Shown: positions 20,007-30,837, counted from the stretch's first letter. The stretch: 64,000 nucleotides of DNA from Bathynomus jamesi (GCA_023014485.1 JAJOZX010002361.1:472001-536000), one strand, 5' to 3'. A program made the numbers and translations. The notes: generated by a model from the sequence alone, not told the origin.

Positions 20007-20806
20007 CCCCGTCGAGCCGATCCGACCACCTGTGGCTCATAGTCATCTCAAAGCTTGAACCGAATGGACGTGCGAACACGATGGAACTTCCTTTGAGAAG
20101 CATTCTTAACGCCTCGTACGACGTCTCCGTGACGAAGTCATTGCGCGTGTTCAGGCGTGAAACCGGCACCATTAACTATGTGCTTGAAACGATCCGCAGG
20201 CAAGCAAGCAAACGTAACGTTATTTATTTAAGTATTGAAGAGATGAATAGAATCTTCGTGATAGTTGACAGGTGGGCAGAGGACCGTTATAGAATACCTG
20301 TTGGCGTAGGTACAAAAAGAGAGATGATTAGTGACGCCTCCTCATATACCATTGTTTCCACATTGCGTATAAATAACAAACAACCACGCATTGATATACG
20401 ACTGATGTGGAAGAACACAGCTGATAATGACGTTCTTGTCCCTACACGAAACCGTTTCATCCTCGACAGAATGTTTGAAATCGTCGGATTCCGTAAGCTG
20501 AAGCCTATATTAGACGGTCGTATTACGGATATGATTTATTTTGACACGGTTCTTGAATACGCATACACCGATCTGCTCGACAGATTTATTGAATGTAGGA
20601 ATGAACAGGGGGAGAATGGTCTAGATCTGGATGCATATTTAAAAGGTTTAAATTCTTCGAAATATCCTGAGCTTCGGTACAAAGCACTTGAGCGGTACAG
20701 AGCTGAGCTCGCCTACACTGTTCACCCTGAAGAGCTGTACCTCTATATAATGAATAGCTGTCGTTACGACTTGGAAGATTATTTCAATTGCCGCTATGCA
20801 GAGTGA
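19928..20806 (+). CDS. Unrecognised ORF 2 of a compact cluster (241-292 aa)
   Basis: The frame is open from 19928; the first ATG is at 20081, giving 241 residues. The 50 codons upstream of that ATG also look coding (SDHLWLIVISKLEPNGRAN), so the original start may have been lost or moved by the duplication at 19883-20006. The product is soluble-looking and charged, without transmembrane segments, with a mixed alpha/beta-like pattern (SIEEMNRIFVIVDRWAEDRY; RNRFILDRMFEIVGFRKLK; HPEELYLYIMNSCRYDLEDY). Base composition is richer in G+C than its neighbours. I recognise no domain and see no transposase, RT, protease, helicase or polymerase motif. A remnant of a large DNA virus or of an undescribed large mobile element is possible. 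Confidence 0.5.
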   Translation: MPPTRVPHETYEFEQTHTRFISVTHPAPSSRSDHLWLIVISKLEPNGRANTMELPLRSILNASYDVSVTKSLRVFRRETGTINYVLETIRRQASKRNVIYLSIEEMNRIFVIVDRWAEDRYRIPVGVGTKREMISDASSYTIVSTLRINNKQPRIDIRLMWKNTADNDVLVPTRNRFILDRMFEIVGFRKLKPILDGRITDMIYFDTVLEYAYTDLLDRFIECRNEQGENGLDLDAYLKGLNSSKYPELRYKALERYRAELAYTVHPEELYLYIMNSCRYDLEDYFNCRYAE

Positions 20807-21133
20807 AGAAGAGTTCACGATTGAAAATCTCGGGACGGTAACAAAAAACCCCGATTGGAAAGGCGTGTTTATAAACTTGTGTTTAATAATGATGTTGTGG
20901 TTAACGATGACCTCTTTGTGCGTGCTTTTGACTGTGTTCTAGCCGTATTTAAAGATAACTTGCCAAAAATAATGTTGAATGATATGAAAGCCATTTATGT
21001 CGAGTATAGACCTCCGTATCAGTTAAACGGTGAAGTGATGCTTGGACAGTTTTACCACGTCGTACAAAGTAATGGCGATGTGGATGTAGACTCTATTACG
21101 TTCGAGTTTAGCGTTTTGCACCGTATAACATAA
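20796..21133 (+). CDS. Unrecognised ORF 3 of a compact cluster, probably frameshifted
   Basis: An ATG at 20796 overlaps the stop of ORF 2 (ATGCAGAGTGA). From there about 20-25 codons (MQSEEEFTIENLGTVTKNP) read well, then the good frame changes by one base near 20841-20860, close to an A6 run, and continues as VYKLVFNNDVVVNDDLF, YVEYRPPYQLNGEVMLGQF and VLHRIT to a stop at 21133. The small overlap with ORF 2 is unlike host gene spacing and more like a compact viral layout. Product unknown, about 110 residues if read through. Confidence 0.4.
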
Positions 21134-21149
21134 AGGATATATATTTAAA

Positions 21150-21152
<3 letters not shown>

Positions 21153-21206
<54 letters not shown>
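21153..21206. repeat. (GT)n(TA)n microsatellite
   Basis: Compound repeat between the ORF cluster and PLE 1. Confidence 0.9.
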
Positions 21207-21211
<5 letters not shown>

Positions 21212-21331
21212 ATCAATAGGAATATGAAAACAAGAGATACGACTCTCAACATTTATTGGCCAAACGTTTCGGTCCACTCAGGGGCCATCTTCAGTGACTA
21301 AATAGAAGCATCTAAAAAAATAATCACGAAC

Positions 21332-22449
21332 TTGCGGAGGGATAAGAATGTAATTATTTGTAAGCCTGATAAAGGTAAAGGTGTTGTTGTCTTAGACAGA
21401 CAAGACTATTTAAATAAAATGTATAATTTACTTTCTGATTCTACTAAGTTTTTGAAACTGCAGACTGATCCATTTAAATATATTGTGAAACTGGAGGACA
21501 GAATCAACAACTTTTTGCGTTCTCTCAAAAGTCGTGGGCTTTTGATTAACTATTACGATAAGCTTTTTACTTCAGGTACTAGCCCAGGTGTTTATGGCCT
21601 ACCTAAGACCCATAAACCTGGAGTTCCGCTTCGTCCCATTCTAGCAGCCATAAACACACCAAGTTATAACCTCGCAAAATTTTTGGTCCCAATCATAGAC
21701 CCTCTCACACGTACTCATTTCACTTCACAAGATTCATTTGAATTTGTTGATTGTGTCACCAAGTTGAAGTTTAAGGATTGTTTCATGGCTTCCTTTGATG
21801 TTCAGTCTTTGTTTACCAATGTACCTGTTTTAGAAACTTGTGATATTATTATAAATTCTTTGTTTGGTTCTACTAATGACATTTTGGGATTAAGCAGACA
21901 ATTGTTTTCAAAACTTTTAAAGTTATCAGTCCAGGATACTATATTCTTTTTTAATAAGGAACTTTTCCACCAGCACGAGGGAATGGCAATGGGTTCGCCC
22001 CTTGGTCCGTCCTTTGCTAACAGTTTTCTTTGTTTTCACGAGGAAAAGTGGCTGAGGGATTGCCCGCTTGATTTTAAACCTATTTTATTTAAACGTTATG
22101 TAGATGATTGTTTTGTCATTTTTAAGCATAAAGATCATGCCCCTTTATTTTTAAATTACATTAATACTAAGCATCCTAATATTAAATTCTCTATGGAAGT
22201 AGAACAATACAATAAAATTTCGTTTCTTGATGTTACCATAAATAAACATAGTACAGGCTTCTCAACACAAGTATACAGTAAACCAACTACTACCAAACTC
22301 GGTACTCATTTTTTCAGCAATATTCCACTTAGTTTTAAGCTGGCTAGTATTAAAAGTCGTATTTTTAGAGCCTATCACCTTTGTTCAAGTTGGTCTTTAT
22401 TTGACTTAGAAATTCAGTATCTTAGATTTTTCAACCATAATTTTTATTG
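21332..22449 (+). pseudogene. PLE 1 reverse transcriptase domain
   Basis: PLE-type RT motifs in order: KPDKGKGVVVLDR (RT N-terminal signature), YGLPKTHKPGVPLRPIL, SFDVQSLFTNVP (motif A), HEGMAMGSPLGPSFANSFL (motif B), FKRYVDDCFVIF (motif C, YVDD catalytic Asp pair), ISFLDVTI. The N-terminal region present in PLE 2 is missing because the element is 5'-truncated. The frame is open throughout. It ends at the mariner insertion after HNFYC. Acts, when complete, in target-primed reverse transcription in the nucleus. Confidence 0.9.
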
Positions 22450-22451
22450 TA

Positions 22452-23811
22452 TAGGGTGGGGCACGGGAACCAAGTGTTTTTGGAATAATCAGGAAAATGA
22501 TATTTATTTTTGTAAAGAAAATATATTGGTAGAACAACATTCGTAAGAACATAGCATTTCATGTCATAATAATCATGTACCGAAAATTATATCTGGCATA
22601 TGATGTCCTTGGCCGTCGACGCATGTTGAAGGCGTTTACGAAAATTTGCCTCCACTCTTCCCAGCAGGTCTCTGTTGATTTGGATGATTTGTTGACGGAT
22701 CGCTTCCTTCAATGCATCTAATGTACGGGGCTTGTCCTCGTAGACACGTGACTTGAGGTACCCCCATAGAAAGAAGTCACATGTGGACAAGTCAGGGGAC
22801 CGAGGGGGCCATGCAATGTCACCAAATCTCGAAATGAGATGGTTGGGAAACAGGGGGCGAAGAACAGCCATTGACGCTCTGGCGGTGTGTGGCGTGGCCC
22901 CATCTTGCTGAAACCACAAATGTCGACGAGCAATACGCCTTCTTCGTAACTCAGGGATGAAAAAGGTGTTCACCATCTCAATGTAACGCCCAGATGTTAT
23001 GGTAACGGTAACCCCATTTTGTTCGAAGAAATAGGGACCGATGACGCCAAACTTTCCACCGCGCACCAAACTGTAACCTTAGGGCTATGCAGCGGTTTTT
23101 CATGGAGTTGTCGCGGATTTTCAGCAGCCCAATACCGACAGTTTTGATTGTTGACGGCCCCATTAAGGTGGAAATGGGCTTCATCACTCATTACCACCAT
23201 CATGTTTTCATTCTGCTCATAAAGTGCAAGCATTTCCTGTGCAAAATTCAGTCGTTGAGGGCAATCGTTTACATTCAATTCCTGCACCATCGCTAACTTG
23301 TATGGGTGAAAATGTAATTCTTCATGCAAAATCCGTCTAACAGTACGATTGCTGATTCCGAGTGCAGCTGAATGTCTCCGAGCAGAGCGGCCTGGGCTTT
23401 GCAACATCGCTTGTCTGACCCTTTCAACGTTCTCTGGAGTACGCACAGTGCGTTGCGGCCCCTTCGGTTTTGTGTTTCATTATTGAGCCTCCTGTTCGAA
23501 GATTGTTAACCCAACGTAAGATTGTGTCACGAGCGGGAACAGAGTCATTTCGATGAATGTTGAATCTGCGGCGAAACGCACGCTGAACTGCTGTCACTGA
23601 CTCGCCACTCCTAACAAAATGATCATACGCGAACATGCGGTGTTCTAACGTCCACTGCTCCATGATGGCACCTGAAAGATAAAGGTGAGTGTTAGTTAAA
23701 GTTAAATGCTATGAACCCAGGAATGGAATGCTACCTACCGCACGCCCCTCCCATTCCTAATGGCCGATTACTAGCTATTCAAAAAACACTTGATTCCCGT
23801 GCCCCACCCTT
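22452..23811 (-). mobile_element. Mariner B copy 1, inserted in PLE 1
   Basis: 1360 bp, exactly the length of the intact copy B2. Ends TAGGGTGGGGCACGGGAA (22452) and its mirror at 23811, with TA at 22450-22451 and 23812-23813. The nested order shows PLE 1 is the older of the two. Confidence 0.9.
22587..23663 (-). pseudogene. Mariner B1 transposase with two single-base indels
   Basis: The minus strand reads the same 363-aa transposase as B2 in three frames. One indel near 23470-23480 replaces the B2 sequence AATGAAAACAAAACC, the other drops one G near 23058 in the GCGGTGGGAAAG region. All three catalytic Asp codons survive. Otherwise nearly identical to B2, so the damage is recent. Confidence 0.9.
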
Positions 23812-23813
23812 TA

Positions 23814-24388
23814 CTTTGACTTTTGAGACTTTAATTTCTAAATTTTTAAATAACCTATATTCACCTAAAATAATTCAGTCCACGGTTCCGAAACAGAAGG
23901 TTTATCTTAAGCTTCCATTTTTAGACCAACTAACTTTTCAACTTAATAAAGATGTCCACTCTATTTTGGACAGACACTTCCCTCAATGCGACTTTATAAT
24001 CATTAATTCTAATTCTAATTCTCTGCGATCCTTTTTTCGCCGTAAAGATCACCTCCCCGTGCTTTTGAGATCCTTTGTTATTTATTTATATACATGTGCG
24101 ACCTGCCAAAGTCGTTATGTGGGGCAGACTGCCCTACAGTTAAAACTTAGGATTTCGAAGCATTTGGGTTTTTCTTATCGAACTTCTCGCCCTCTTTCCA
24201 CTCCTGAATCCTCTGCTATTCGGCATCATTCAGAGACCCATGACCACCCGTGCCCCCAGGACTCCTTTGCGATTTTGTCGTCTGCTTCTAATTCACTTGA
24301 TCTTAAAATTTTAGAATCCCTTTTTATCAAGAAATTAAATCCAGAACTAAACGATAGCCTTTCCTCGATAAAATTACATACTTCCTAA
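23814..24388 (+). pseudogene. PLE 1 GIY-YIG endonuclease domain
   Basis: Continuation of the PLE 1 ORF after the mariner. It contains the connecting region (YLKLPFLDQLTFQLNKDV) and the GIY-YIG nuclease with the PLE-specific Cys pair: YLYTCATCQSRYVGQTALQL, then LRISKHLGF, SAIRHHSETHDHP and the catalytic-Glu region LKILESLFIKKLNP. It would nick target DNA to prime reverse transcription. Confidence 0.9.
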
Positions 24389-24698
24389 CCAACCAACACC
24401 TTTTTAACGCAACTAACGCACTAACTTAAGTTGTTTTTTCCTTTCTCTCCACTTGTTATTTGTAACTTTTACCATCCAGGTCAGTCCTTTTTAAATTTTT
24501 TTTAAATTTTAAACTTAACATTTTTAAACTTTTTAATTTTTGAAATTTTAGTTTGTTTTATTTTTACTTTTATTTTGTTTTATAATCCAGATAGTTTTTT
24601 TAGCAACTTTTTAATTTTTTTTGTTAGATTTTATTATTGTACAGTTTGACATTTGTATTTACTTTAGTTTTATGATTATTTTTTTAGATGCTTCTATT

Positions 24699-24746
24699 TA
24701 GTCACTGAAGATGGCCCCTGAGTGGACCGAAACGTTTGGCCAATAA
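24699..24746 (+). ncRNA. Hammerhead-ribozyme-like motif in the PLE 1 terminal repeat
   Basis: CTGAAGA (24705-24711) fits CUGANGA. A stem II with one mismatch (GGCCC/GGACC) and GAAA (24729-24732) followed by CGTTTGG complete the type I layout described for PLE terminal repeats. An inverted copy is in the left stub near 21262-21290. Predicted from motif order only. Confidence 0.5.
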
Positions 24747-24830
24747 ATGTTGAGAGTCGTATCTCTTGTTTTCATATTCCTATTGAGGATAAGGTTCTCG
24801 AAGGACATTTCTATCGTAACTATATATATA

Positions 24831-25035
24831 TATTTCCTGTACTAATATACATTTTGATTATACGTTTCGTATATTTTCAATATGTTTAATATAACTGTAT
24901 ATACAGTATTTTTCCTGTACTGATATGCAATTGATTATACGTTTCATATATTTTCAATATATTTAATATATCTGTATATTTTTCCTGTACTAATATATTG
25001 ATAATGCACCGTTTTGTATATTTTTTATTATATAT
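24831..25035 (+). repeat. About 85-bp tandem repeat, 2.5 copies
   Basis: TTTCCTGTACTAATATACAT, TTTTCCTGTACTGATATGCA and TTTTCCTGTACTAATATATT start three diverged AT-rich units that share ATTATACGTTTCGTATATTT. Confidence 0.65.
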
Positions 25036-25402
25036 TTCCCATTCATGATGCTATTATTATTTTTGATCATATGTATATATACACCTCATTGTATATTTAT
25101 TTCCATTAATTCATCTAAATAATCAGAATGATGTACTGGCGTTTTATTTATTCATTTTTGATTGTACACGGTATTTAATTATATCATTTTGCTTGGTTTT
25201 TAAAGCGGATTTCTAAGGCGTAATATATGTTAAATAAATAAGTGCAAACTGGCAACTCATACGGCAAATGAGAAAGGGAGATAAACAATATGAACGAGCG
25301 TTGCAATAATCCTATTTGTTTAATAGGTCTGTCTATTGGACGTATTTAGCGACGGTCTACCAGGAGTTGGTTGATGGTGGGTTTCACCACCAATCGTTTG
25401 GA
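25036..25402. other. Unassigned AT-rich stretch with a diverged R2 tail
   Basis: At 25213-25265 there is a partial match to the R2 terminal repeat (AATAAATAAGTGCAAACTGGCAACTC). Nothing else recognised. Confidence 0.4.
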
Positions 25403-25548
25403 GGCTTGGTTGTAGCCCTCATATCGGATACGCTGTGTTAATGGGGTGAGCTCCTAAAAAGTCGTGGCCCTCATCACCTTTTGATGGGTGAGCTCCTAAA
25501 AGTTGTAGCCCTCATTTCACCATCTCCTGTTGGAGCTCCTAAAAGTCT
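25403..25548 (+). repeat. Short tandem repeat with GAGCTCCTAAAAG
   Basis: Three diverged units of GGTGAGCTCCTAAAA followed by GTYGTRGCCCTCAT. Confidence 0.6.
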
Positions 25549-25566
25549 ATACGATTGTTAGTGATG

Positions 25567-25569
<3 letters not shown>

Positions 25570-25603
<34 letters not shown>
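25570..25603. repeat. (GT)n microsatellite
   Basis: Uninterrupted GT dinucleotides. Confidence 0.95.
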
Positions 25604-25606
<3 letters not shown>

Positions 25607-25663
25607 GTCGATGAGTGCATGCATGCTTTTAATTCGCTCGGAGGTTATATACAGCCTATTTAT

Positions 25664-26205
25664 GCTTCTAAGAAAAGCCAATTGGCGGAATAATATATGC
25701 TTAATTAAATAAATAAACGCAAACTGGCAACTCAACCTTCTAAGCCAACTGGCTTATTAATATATACTTAATTAAACAAATAAACGCCAACTGGCAACTC
25801 AACTTTCTAAGCCAACTGGCTGATTAAGCCAGTTAGCTGATTAGGGGCCTTTTGAGAGAGCGGCGGCACGGCTGAAGAGTTCATATGCGCTTGGCGGTAG
25901 CCGAGCAAACACCTCCTCTTCCTTTCTCTCCTTCTCTTTCTTTCTCTTGGGGGATAACTCCGCCTCCAAGTTTCATAACCCTTTTCGGGGGGGCTCAGCT
26001 TGGGGGATAACTCCAAGTTGCATAACCCCTTGCAACCCCATTTGGGGGTGCATTGCAACAAAGGGGGTGGGGTGGCACTATGGTGTGCCTTGCAACAAGG
26101 GGTGGGGGTTGGCACTATGGGGTGCCTTGCAACAAGGGGTGGCACTCTTGCAACATTATGCACATTTGCAATTGCATTGCACTCTACCATTTTTCGGTCA
26201 TACTA
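25664..26205 (-). repeat. Dispersed repeat R2, copy 2
   Basis: Inverted relative to copy 1 (15290-15898): two 78-bp terminal repeats with AAACTGGCAACTCAA, the AG-rich body, a shorter minisatellite (GGGGTGCCTTGCAACAAGG units, about 26030-26150), then TGCAATTGCATTGCACTCTA. The difference in minisatellite length between the copies is the main divergence. Confidence 0.65.
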
Positions 26206-26339
26206 CTTACCTCTATAATCCAGTTTAGTCTTTCCGTCCTTATTCCTGCAAGTATCATTAAGTTTTTCCCGACATTATTTTTGTTATTACCGTTACTATC
26301 CTAAATATTACTACTATCACTTTTACTGTCATTAACATG

Positions 26340-26374
<35 letters not shown>

Positions 26375-26770
26375 CATCATTATTATTATTAATACCTTTG
26401 TTGTTCTAACTCCAGTTTGCTTACAACCGTTTGATTTTTATTTTCTTTCGACTGTTTCAATTTTGTCTATTGTCTCTTTCTGAAACCTTATCGTCCCAAT
26501 TATCTATCCACCAACTATACTTCGTGTGCTTTTCCACGCTCGTATTTCCCTTCACGCTCGCACTTCCGTATCTCATTAGATAACTGTTTAATGTGCTCGA
26601 AACTGTAGTTTTCATATATAATCTTATACCATTATTCGCCTATCTATTTTTAGTTGTCCCCCGATTTCATATTCCTTAATTATGTTTACTATCTGAAGTT
26701 ATTTTCTTTCGTAGTAGACCGACTAAGGACTTCTATATCCTAAACGTTTGTATTGGCGTAAAATATCAGT
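26206..26770. other. Unassigned stretch with (TTA)n
   Basis: A (TTA)n tract at 26341-26391. No gene or element recognised in the rest. Confidence 0.5.
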
Positions 26771-26970
26771 TTATGTTGATAGACTGGGTATAGTTTAAGG
26801 TAGTAAAATTAAGGCTTTGTGGTTCGGAACCCACGTAAAATTGTAGGTCCCCTCCGCCACCACGGAGGACATGCACAATACACAATTACGAACATAGTTA
26901 GGTAGACCAGCCATGAGTGGATCCTAGGGTCTTTGTTGGTCTGAAACATTATAACATTATAACATTATAT
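26771..26970 (+). mobile_element. LINE B 3'-end copy with internal deletion
   Basis: It begins with the last codons of the LINE B ORF (GTTGATAG..GGGTATAGTTTAAGG), reads GTAGTAAAATTAAGGCTTTG, then jumps directly to GTGGTTCGGAACCCACGTAA and runs to the (CATTATAA)n terminus. In the full copy the two parts (34666 and 35262) are about 590 bp apart and share TTGTGG at the breakpoints. Confidence 0.75.
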
Positions 26971-27017
26971 TTTTGTGTTTATACTCCTACATGGTGCCCA
27001 TATTTATATACGCTCTC

Positions 27018-27022
27018 TGTAT

Positions 27023-27109
<87 letters not shown>

Positions 27110-27110
27110 G
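27018..27110. repeat. (CA)n(TA)n microsatellite
   Basis: CA units followed by about 30 TA units, one of the longest tracts in the window. Confidence 0.95.
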
Positions 27111-27545
27111 TGTGTATATGCAGGCGTTCTCAAAGGTTCAGAGAAGGCCGGGCCACTTCCAGCTTTTGAGGCCCATAGCTAAACCCAATTATTACTCTCA
27201 CTGCAAAACATTATATTCAAACCTAAAAGTTTCTAAATTTGAGGCCCCTCTTAAGCTTGAGGCCCAGGCCAAATGGCCCTCCTAGCCTCCCCTCTGATAG
27301 TCCCTGTGTATATGTATATATGTGTATGATTGACGTGTTACTTTCGTGAAATAATTTTCATATATATGAATGAATGAAAATTAAAATTAAAAGGTTTATT
27401 GGCAGTCTATAGTCCATATGACAAATATTAATACAATGACAGTTCACATACTAAGGATAGAAATATATACAGTTGATTAGAAATAATAATGTCGAAGTTA
27501 AGTGGAGCTACAGACAGACGTTTTCGTACCAAGAATTTCATAGCT
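27111..27545. other. Unassigned; possible LINE tail
   Basis: On the minus strand, CAATAAACCTTTTAATTTTA followed by TTCATTCATTCATA (27363-27400) looks like a retrotransposon 3' end with a short repeat tail. The GGCC-rich part at 27140-27300 (GAGGCCCAGGCCAAATGGCC) resembles hAT ends but I could not pair it. Confidence 0.35.
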
Positions 27546-27609
27546 TAGAGGATATATATATATAATTAGGAGGATCAACACAACGGCAAACATTTTCATT
27601 TATTTGTAC

Positions 27610-27655
27610 TTCAGACGTTTCGACAAATCTTTTGTCATCATCAGTGAATTAAGTC
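27610..27655 (-). ncRNA. Hammerhead-like motif in the inverted PLE 2 stub
   Basis: The minus strand reads TTCACTGATGATGACAAAAG, with CTGATGA at 27644-27638, identical in core to the two direct copies. Confidence 0.55.
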
Positions 27656-27870
27656 TTAAAACCTTAAAACAAAAGTAAAAAGTGAAAAGTGAAAATTACC
27701 TATTGAGGTAATTTAATTTAATTTTAGTTTTTATAGTGATGAAATTTAAATGATTTTAATTTTGTATTGATGCAATTTTCATTTTTCTTTAAGGTTTTAA
27801 TTTTAATGGTTTTAATATTGTATTGATGTAATTTTCACTTTTCACTTTTTACTTTTGTTTTAAGGTTTTA

Positions 27871-27920
27871 AGACTTAATTCACTGATGATGACAAAAGAT
27901 TTGTCGAAACGTCTGAAGTA
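27871..27920 (+). ncRNA. Hammerhead-ribozyme-like motif, PLE 2 left terminal repeat
   Basis: TTCA (stem I) CTGATGA (27883-27889), stem II GACAAA-AGA-TTTGTC, GAAA, CGTC, TGAA (stem I partner). All conserved core positions of a type I hammerhead are present, with a minimal self-complementary CG as stem III. Known PLE terminal repeats carry such motifs. Cleavage is predicted after the C of CGTC. Confidence 0.65.
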
Positions 27921-28051
27921 CAAATAAATGAAAATGTTTGCCGTTGTGTTGATCCTTCTGTTCATCTGTAAGCTCCGTTTCCCTAAGAAGTCAATAGCTT
28001 TGATATTAACCCAGAGATATGGCCGATCGACATTGAACTATTACAGACAAT

Positions 28052-30429
28052 GTGAAAGAGTATTTGAAATTTAACAAGGCTATTTGTGATGAGAGTTTCT
28101 TGTCTAAGTGCAAAAGTTATAATATTGTGCCTAATTTCCTTAGATTTAAACTTTATAATAAACGCCTCCACAACTCCAAACTATATAAATCATGGCAACA
28201 TAAATTATTAAATTTGGAGCTTCAATCGAAAACTAAAACAGTGAGTTTTCTCAAGCTGAAATATAAGAATTCTCTGTTTGGTCTAAAATCTAGGGTGTCT
28301 TATATTGATTATCATTGTTTAGTTACTAAATTTCAAACTTGCTGTGATAAAATTGTCAATAGACATAAAAGGATACATGCTGCCAAATTGGAAAAATTGG
28401 GAATCACCCAGTCGTTTTTTAATAATCCAGATAATTTTATTTTTAATTTCTCTAATAGAGTTTTAAGTATTAGAGAGAAAGAAATATTGTCGTTAGGCTT
28501 AAATTTTGATCTACCTCATTATAAACTAAATTTTTATAAATTTTTCTCTGGCTTTGAAAATCTTCTCATGAATATTAAGAATTGTGAGATCCGACCAAAT
28601 TTCTCGTTTCATAACTTGGTAAAACAAGTGGAGAGCATCTCTTTTAAGAATTTTTATAATTTTAAACCCCATAAGGTGTTTTCTCCCCTCTTTAATAAGC
28701 AAGATTTTAAAATTCTTAATAATTTGAAAAAGGATAACTCTGTCATCATTACAAAACCGGATAAGGGTAAAGGAGTAGTGCTGATTGATTCAACAGTTTA
28801 CATAAATAGAATGGAGACAATTTTGTCGGATACGTCTAAATTTAAAAGGGTAAAAGAGAATGTTCTGTCTAAATTACTAAAACTCGAAGATAAACTTAAT
28901 AGGTGTTTGCGTAAATTAAAAAATAGTAATATTATTGCTGACAATACATACAATTTTTTATTTGCTTCTGGTTCTAATCCAGGAATTCTATATGGTTTAC
29001 CTAAAGTCCATAAGCCAAATTTCCCACTAAGACCTATTCTTTCGGCATGTGGTACATTCAATTATAATTTAGCCAAATTCTTCGTCCCCTTGCTTTCAAA
29101 ACTCACCTTTAATGATTATTCTATTAACAACTCGTTTGATTTTGCTAAAGAGATAAAAGAGATCAATCATGCCGATTCTCTTACTATGGCCAGTTTTGAT
29201 CTCGTCATTGTTTACTAATGTCCCGTTAAAAGAAACATTAAATATCATACTAAATAAGTTATTCACTACTGATAATACTCTTATTAATGGCCTCACTCAG
29301 ACTCAATTTAAAAACCTTCTCGAAATAGTGTGTTTTGATAATCTTTTCTTATTTAATAGCAACCTTTACAGCCAAATTGATGGGGTAGCTATGGGTTCCC
29401 CGTTAAGCCCAACACTAGCAAATGCATTTCTTTGCCATTACGAAGAAATTTGGTTGAAAAGTTGTCCTAGTAGTTTTAAACGCATATATTACAGAATATA
29501 CGTGGATGACACTTTCTTAATATTTAACCATCCTTCACACGTAAAACTTTTTCTTGATTATCTTAATAAACAACAGTAATATTAAGTACACGTGTGAAAA
29601 CGAAACAAATAATAGTTTACCTTTCCTGGATGTTTTAGTTAAACGGGCTCATAATAAGTTCCATACTTCACTATTTCGAAAACAAACTTTTACTGGCTTG
29701 GGAACCAATTATTTAAGTTGTATGTTTTATAAATATAAGATTAGTGCTATAGTAACATTATTAACAAGAAGTTACCGTATTTGTTCGGATTACTTTTCGT
29801 TAAACGAAGAATTTAAATTTTTAAAACAGTACTTTATTAACAATTACTACCCTTCTCATCTATTCGATAACCAATTAAAGAAATTTTTAAACAACACTTT
29901 TGATACTAAACTCCCCATAACTACAGTACAAAAAGAAACCAGATATATTAAATTACCTTTTTATGGTTATTTATCATTGCGTATTCGAGGTGAATTGTCC
30001 AAACTGCTCAAGTCTAGTTATCCCCAAATAAATTTTAGATTCGCCTTCGTCAACCCACTTAAATTATCAAATTTTTTAAAGTTCAAAGATGAATTCCCCA
30101 AAACTGTATGCCCCAATGTTGTTTACAAATACACGTGCGACAGCTGTAAGGCTGCGTATATTGGCAGCACTCAACTCCAACTGGAGGTGCGCCTTTCTCA
30201 ACATTTGGGCTTGTCAGTCCGTACCAACCGTCCCCTCAGTAGCCCTCCACAATCCGCAATTAGAAACCATAGTAATGAAAACGACCATCCCCTTCACAAA
30301 ACTCAGTTTGAAATTTTAACTAGATCCAATAACCTTACAGAACTCCGAATTTTAGAATCTTTGTACATCTATAGAAACAAACCCTCCCTTAATAATAATA
30401 GCTCATCCTACAAATTACAACTCTTTTAA
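28052..30429 (+). pseudogene. PLE 2 polyprotein (RT plus GIY-YIG), two frameshifts
   Basis: Three plus-strand frames overlap: 28052-29218, 29169-29579 and 29554-30429. The first has an N-terminal region absent from PLE 1, then KPDKGKGVVLIDS and YGLPKVHKPNFPLRPIL; motif A SFD is followed by the first frame change at about 29200 (SFDL then SLFTNVPLKET). The second has motif B GVAMGSPLSPTLANAFL and motif C YRIYVDDTFLIF. The third frame, after a change near 29575, has the connector and the GIY-YIG domain YKYTCDSCKAAYIGSTQL, RLSQHLGL, NHSNENDHP, LRILESLYIYR. No ATG is seen at the 5' end of the frame (stop near 28035). Expected to be inactive. Confidence 0.9.
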
Positions 30430-30708
30430 CCAACCAACCGATTCTCACAGACATACCCTTTCTAATCCTCTGACCATCCAGTGTTCTCTTAGACTTTGCC
30501 AAGTATGGAGGTGGATGTAAACATTGTGTATTTACCTATTGAGGTAATTTAATTTAATTTTAGTTTTTATAGTGATGAAATTTAAATGATTTTAATTTTG
30601 TATTGATGCAATTTTCATTTTTCTTTAAGGTTTTAATTTTAATGGTTTTAATATTGTATTGATGTAATTTTCACTTTTCACTTTTTACTTTTGTTTTAAT
30701 GTTTTAAG

Positions 30709-30757
30709 ACTTAATTCACTGATGATGACAAAAGATTTGTCGAAACGTCTGAAGTAC
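30709..30757 (+). ncRNA. Hammerhead-ribozyme-like motif, PLE 2 right terminal repeat
   Basis: Same sequence as the left copy: CTGATGA at 30719-30725, GAAA at 30742-30745, stem II GACAAA/TTTGTC intact. Confidence 0.65.
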
Positions 30758-30837
30758 AAATAAATGAAAATTTTGCCGTTGTGTTGATCCTTCTGTTCAT
30801 CTGTAAGCTCCGTTTCCCTAAGGAGAAGTCACTAGCT

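Larger units (their letters stand above)
21207..24787 (+). mobile_element. PLE 1: Penelope-like retroelement split by a mariner
   Basis: Order: inverted terminal-repeat stub (21207-21322), 5'-truncated reverse transcriptase (21332-22449), mariner B1 (22452-23811), GIY-YIG endonuclease (23814-24388), 3' UTR, terminal repeat in direct orientation (about 24667-24787). The two terminal segments are reverse complements (ACTGAAGATGGCCCCTGAGT and its mirror), a known PLE arrangement. Removing the mariner and one TA restores the reading frame. Confidence 0.9.
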
